Below are positions 61,651-64,000 of a DNA stretch of 64,000 nt, piece after piece (position 1 is the stretch's first letter; every line of letters starts with the position of its first letter). The stretch covers positions 254,862 through 318,861 of the forward strand of contig JAZKBR010000007.1 of assembly GCA_040388535.1 (NCBI GenBank). The letters run 5' to 3'. A program made the position numbers and the translations under genes. Under the pieces are notes generated by a model. The model saw only the letters and a list, made by a program, of their open reading frames with translations. It did no database searches and was not told the origin of the DNA. Source of the stretch: Gemmatimonadota bacterium. GTDB lineage: Bacteria > Gemmatimonadota > Gemmatimonadetes > Gemmatimonadales > GWC2-71-9.

Positions 61651-62871
61651 TCAGCTTCCCTCGCTTCGGACCGCCGCGAGGAGCTCCATCGCGGTAAACG
61701 GCTTGGACAACACCGGCCCATACCCGGCACGCGTCAGCTCAGTGGGGAGGAGATCTGCCCGTGCCCCCGACATCAGTACCACGCGCACGCCGGGATGGTC
61801 ACGACGCACCGCCTCCGCCAGCGCCCGGCCATTGCCGCCCGCCATCAGGATGTCGGTGAGCACCAGCCGGACGCAGCCGCCGGCGACATCGCGGAGGAGT
61901 TCCATCGCCGAGGTCGCGTGGTCGGCTTCGAGCACTCCATAGCCGGCCCGCTTCAGGATTCTCGCCGTGACTGTCCGGACCCACTCGTCATCGTCGACGA
62001 CGAGAATCGCTTCCGGGAGGTTGTTCACCGGCACCCGGCCCGCTGGAGCGGGCTTGGCGGGAATGCAGACCCAGAAGCCGCTCCCAGCTTCTGGAGCGCT
62101 CTCGACCAGCACCTGGCCGCCTAGTTGCCGGGCGAGGCCGTAGACCGCCGCGAGGCCAAGCCCTGTGCCTTCGCCCGGGCCCTTGGTGGTGAAGAACGGT
62201 TCGAAGAGATGCTCCAGTACTTCGGCATCCATTCCGGCACCGGTGTCACGAACCTCCAGCACCGTCCAGCTCCCGGCCGGGAGGGTGCCGTAGCGGTGGG
62301 CGCGTTGCCGCGACAATTCCCATTGCCACGTCGCGATGCGCAAGGTCCCGCCAAGCGGCATCGCATCGCGCGCGTTCGCAACCAGATTCAGGAGAATCTG
62401 CTCGAGCTGACCGACATCGGCCTCGATCCAGGCCCCATTGTCGGCGAGGCGTTCCTCGATCGCGACGAACGCGCCGCTGAGCCGCTGAATCAACGGGCGC
62501 ATCTGCACCACGACCTGATTGAGGTCGGCGAGCGCCGGCCGGCGCGGCTGACGCCGGGCGAAGGTGTTGAGCTGCCTGGTGACCGAGGAGGCGCGCTGCA
62601 CCGACTCGCGAAGATCCTCGAGCCTCTCACGCATCGGGTGGGCCTCGTCGCACTCCGCGAGGAGTTCGCGAACGTTCCCCGAGGCGGCCGTCAGCAAGTT
62701 TCCGACATCCTGCGCGAGGCCGCCCGCCAGACGAGCGACCGCGTCCATCTTCTCGACATGACGCAGACGCGCTTCAAGTTGATCGTCGTAGCGAACGTTG
62801 TCTTCGACGGCTGGAAAGGTCACGAGTGCGATTCCGGGCAAAGTCATTGGCGGCGTGTAGCGATGTGCCAC
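61651..62871 (-). CDS. Histidine-kinase/receiver hybrid lacking the phosphoacceptor His
   Basis: A 406-residue soluble protein. The HisKA-type helix reads R-L-A-G-G-L-A-Q54-D-V-G-N-L-L where relatives have A-H-D; the codon is CAG. The ATPase domain is intact: N-box [11 protein letters not shown]1 D-T-G-A-G-M, F-box F-E-P-F-F-T-T-K, G2 G-T-G-L-G-L. A C-terminal receiver has V-V-D-D-D, phosphorylatable Asp in L-V-L-T-D-I and Lys in L-S-K-P-F. A GTG at 62871 with AGGGGGG 7 nt upstream is preferred; ATG 62847 is possible. It may be a pseudokinase or act through the receiver. No transmembrane helix. Confidence 0.88.
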   Translation of the reverse strand: MAHRYTPPMTLPGIALVTFPAVEDNVRYDDQLEARLRHVEKMDAVARLAGGLAQDVGNLLTAASGNVRELLAECDEAHPMRERLEDLRESVQRASSVTRQLNTFARRQPRRPALADLNQVVVQMRPLIQRLSGAFVAIEERLADNGAWIEADVGQLEQILLNLVANARDAMPLGGTLRIATWQWELSRQRAHRYGTLPAGSWTVLEVRDTGAGMDAEVLEHLFEPFFTTKGPGEGTGLGLAAVYGLARQLGGQVLVESAPEAGSGFWVCIPAKPAPAGRVPVNNLPEAILVVDDDEWVRTVTARILKRAGYGVLEADHATSAMELLRDVAGGCVRLVLTDILMAGGNGRALAEAVRRDHPGVRVVLMSGARADLLPTELTRAGYGPVLSKPFTAMELLAAVRSEGS

Positions 62872-63099
62872 ACCACGTCACCCCCCTGAAGAGCAAGCGG
62901 CGGGCCGGGAGCAGCTACTCGGCTGCAAGACCGCAAATGCCTGTGTTGCAATGACTTACAATAGTTCTGCTCGCCGGCCCTCGATCCTTGTAGCGGTTTG
63001 GGGCGAGCGTGCCACACTTTGGCGCGACAACGTCTTCGCTATTGTGCCCGCGCCCAACCGGCGTGAGGATTCCTTGCAAACCCTTTCGTCAGGTGTGCC

Positions 63100-64000
63100 C
63101 TGAAGCTTACGCATCGCACTGTCACCATTGCCGCGGGCATCGTCCTCGGCCTCGCGCTGGTGGCGGGATTCCTGATCTATACGAACCGCTGGCAGATCGG
63201 GCGCGGCGCGGTGGCCATCGCCGATCCCGCGGTGCGGCGCTGGGCGACCAAGGAGGTACGGCGCCTGAGCGAGGGAGCGTACCAGCTCTCGGCGAGCACC
63301 ATTCGAGTCGACGTCGAACGTCGGCGGATCGGGATCGACACCATCATTGTCATCACGGATCCGGTAGCGAACGGGCGACGCAAGGCACCGCTGCCATCGG
63401 TTACGCTGCGATTCCGCAATTGTTCGCTCGAAGGGATCGACCTCGATCGGCTCACGGCCGGCCGCGGGCTCCAGATCAGCAAGGTCGGCTGCGACACTGT
63501 GGCTCTGGTCGCCGAAGTCCCCAGGCCGGGGCCCAAGGGTGCCAGCAAGGGCCCGAATGACAGCAGCGCCTTCCTCGTATTGCAGAAGAACATCGACCTG
63601 CCACGCGAGGTCCCCTACGTCCGGATCGACACCCTCACCTTCCCGCAGGTGCGGCTGGCGATCGGCATATCGGGTCGCTCTGGACGGCGGACCGCAGTTG
63701 CCTTCGATCGCCTCGCGGTGCGTCTCGATTCACTCCACTACGACCCGAAGGAACCGGCGGCCCGTCGGAGTACCCTCTTTTCCCGCGACGCCACGGTGAC
63801 GCTCGACGGCTTCGAGGGAAGTCGCGAATCTGCCACGCGGCTTGGCGTGCGCCACCTCGCCGCCAACCTGTCGCACGGCACCGTGCAACTCGACGGGCTG
63901 ATCTATGAGCCACTGCCGGGCGGGCTCAGCGACTCGCTGGGATTTTCTGCGCTGTCGGTTGGGCACCTGGCACTGCGCGAGGTCGACTGGCGCGCCTTCG
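63100..64000 (+). CDS. AsmA-like membrane-anchored protein, N-terminal part (runs off right edge)
   Basis: The frame is open from 63067 to the window end, about 300 residues after the apparent start. It begins L-K-L-T-H-R-T-V-T-I-A-A-G and continues with one membrane-spanning helix, then a periplasmic beta-rich region (Y-Q-L-S-A-S-T-I-R-V-D-V, R-I-G-I-D-T-I-I-V; V-R-I-D-T-L-T-F-P-Q-V), as in AsmA/TamB or DUF748 envelope proteins that move lipids or help assemble outer-membrane proteins. No ATG, GTG or TTG exists in frame before the helix, so CTG at 63100 is the likely, rare, start. Confidence 0.6.
   Translation, partial: MKLTHRTVTIAAGIVLGLALVAGFLIYTNRWQIGRGAVAIADPAVRRWATKEVRRLSEGAYQLSASTIRVDVERRRIGIDTIIVITDPVANGRRKAPLPSVTLRFRNCSLEGIDLDRLTAGRGLQISKVGCDTVALVAEVPRPGPKGASKGPNDSSAFLVLQKNIDLPREVPYVRIDTLTFPQVRLAIGISGRSGRRTAVAFDRLAVRLDSLHYDPKEPAARRSTLFSRDATVTLDGFEGSRESATRLGVRHLAANLSHGTVQLDGLIYEPLPGGLSDSLGFSALSVGHLALREVDWRAF

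Noticed and set aside
62957-62962. TACAAT as a -10 box before the AsmA-like gene
   Set aside because: No matching -35 at 16-18 nt and over 130 nt from the start; not enough to call a promoter.

Overview
The window is high-GC chromosomal DNA from an aerobic, diderm bacterium. It encodes a TonB-dependent receptor, an outer-membrane barrel, lipoproteins, Tat-exported proteins, heme A synthase and SURF1. There are no rRNA genes, phage genes, transposases or CRISPR arrays. The gene mix (large carboxypeptidase-regulatory-domain TonB receptor, paired Tat-type TldD/TldE proteins, DUF4159-MoxR-DUF58-Bat cluster, Sel1-type protein kinase, many secreted proteins ending their signal peptides in A-Q) resembles Gemmatimonadota. 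That assignment is an inference from content, not from a marker search.

Layout. 1-6.8 kb: a truncated M1 peptidase, a repeat-containing lipoprotein, a zinc-ribbon/Ser-Thr kinase/Sel1 fusion, tRNA-Pro, and a MarR-hydrolase pair with a candidate operator. 6.9-15 kb: a GspE/PilB-type ATPase, tRNA-Thr and tRNA-Leu, a barrel protein, SURF1, a phosphatase-dipeptidase pair, and a Fur-CopD-MarR operon. 15-21.6 kb: a tightly coupled seven-gene minus-strand operon that reads as trans-4-hydroxy-L-proline catabolism: GntR regulator, alpha-ketoglutarate-semialdehyde dehydrogenase, DapA-family deaminase, proline-racemase-family epimerase and a three-part FAD/2Fe-2S dehydrogenase. A GntR-type palindrome lies against the first start codon. 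21.7-24 kb: three tandem secreted paralogues, two of them enclosed by inverted heptamer arrays. 24-27.4 kb: malic enzyme, a secreted protein with a duplicated domain, and five tRNA genes (His, Trp, Glu, Glu, Lys). 27.4-41 kb: aminotransferase/permease pair, heme A synthase, HD and HEAT proteins sharing an N-terminal module, isocitrate dehydrogenase, two rhodaneses (one apparently frameshifted), an O-antigen-ligase-type membrane protein, a four-helix-bundle (23S intervening-sequence family) gene bounded by inverted heptamer arrays, SufE and YciI.

41.2-54 kb is one ten-gene plus-strand block with almost no intergenic DNA: (Tat-TldD + TldE) twice, a Tat-exported DUF4159 protein, MoxR ATPase, DUF58, a BatA-type membrane protein and two further membrane proteins. 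It looks like an exported or envelope-facing proteolysis/assembly system. 54-64 kb: two small acidic proteins, an MsbA-type ABC exporter, a TonB receptor with an unusual C-terminal extension, EF-P with an Asn at the loop tip, a histidine-kinase/receiver protein lacking the phosphoacceptor His, and the start of an AsmA-like protein.

The strongest undescribed signal is a family of four loci (4.8, 21.7-23.2, 39 and 60.9 kb) with tandem heptanucleotide arrays in inverted orientation, purine-rich then pyrimidine-rich on the + strand. The heptamer differs between loci, but the 7-nt period and the arm symmetry are kept. One pair encloses exactly the four-helix-bundle gene, another encloses two secreted paralogues, and two are compact hairpins beside terminators.
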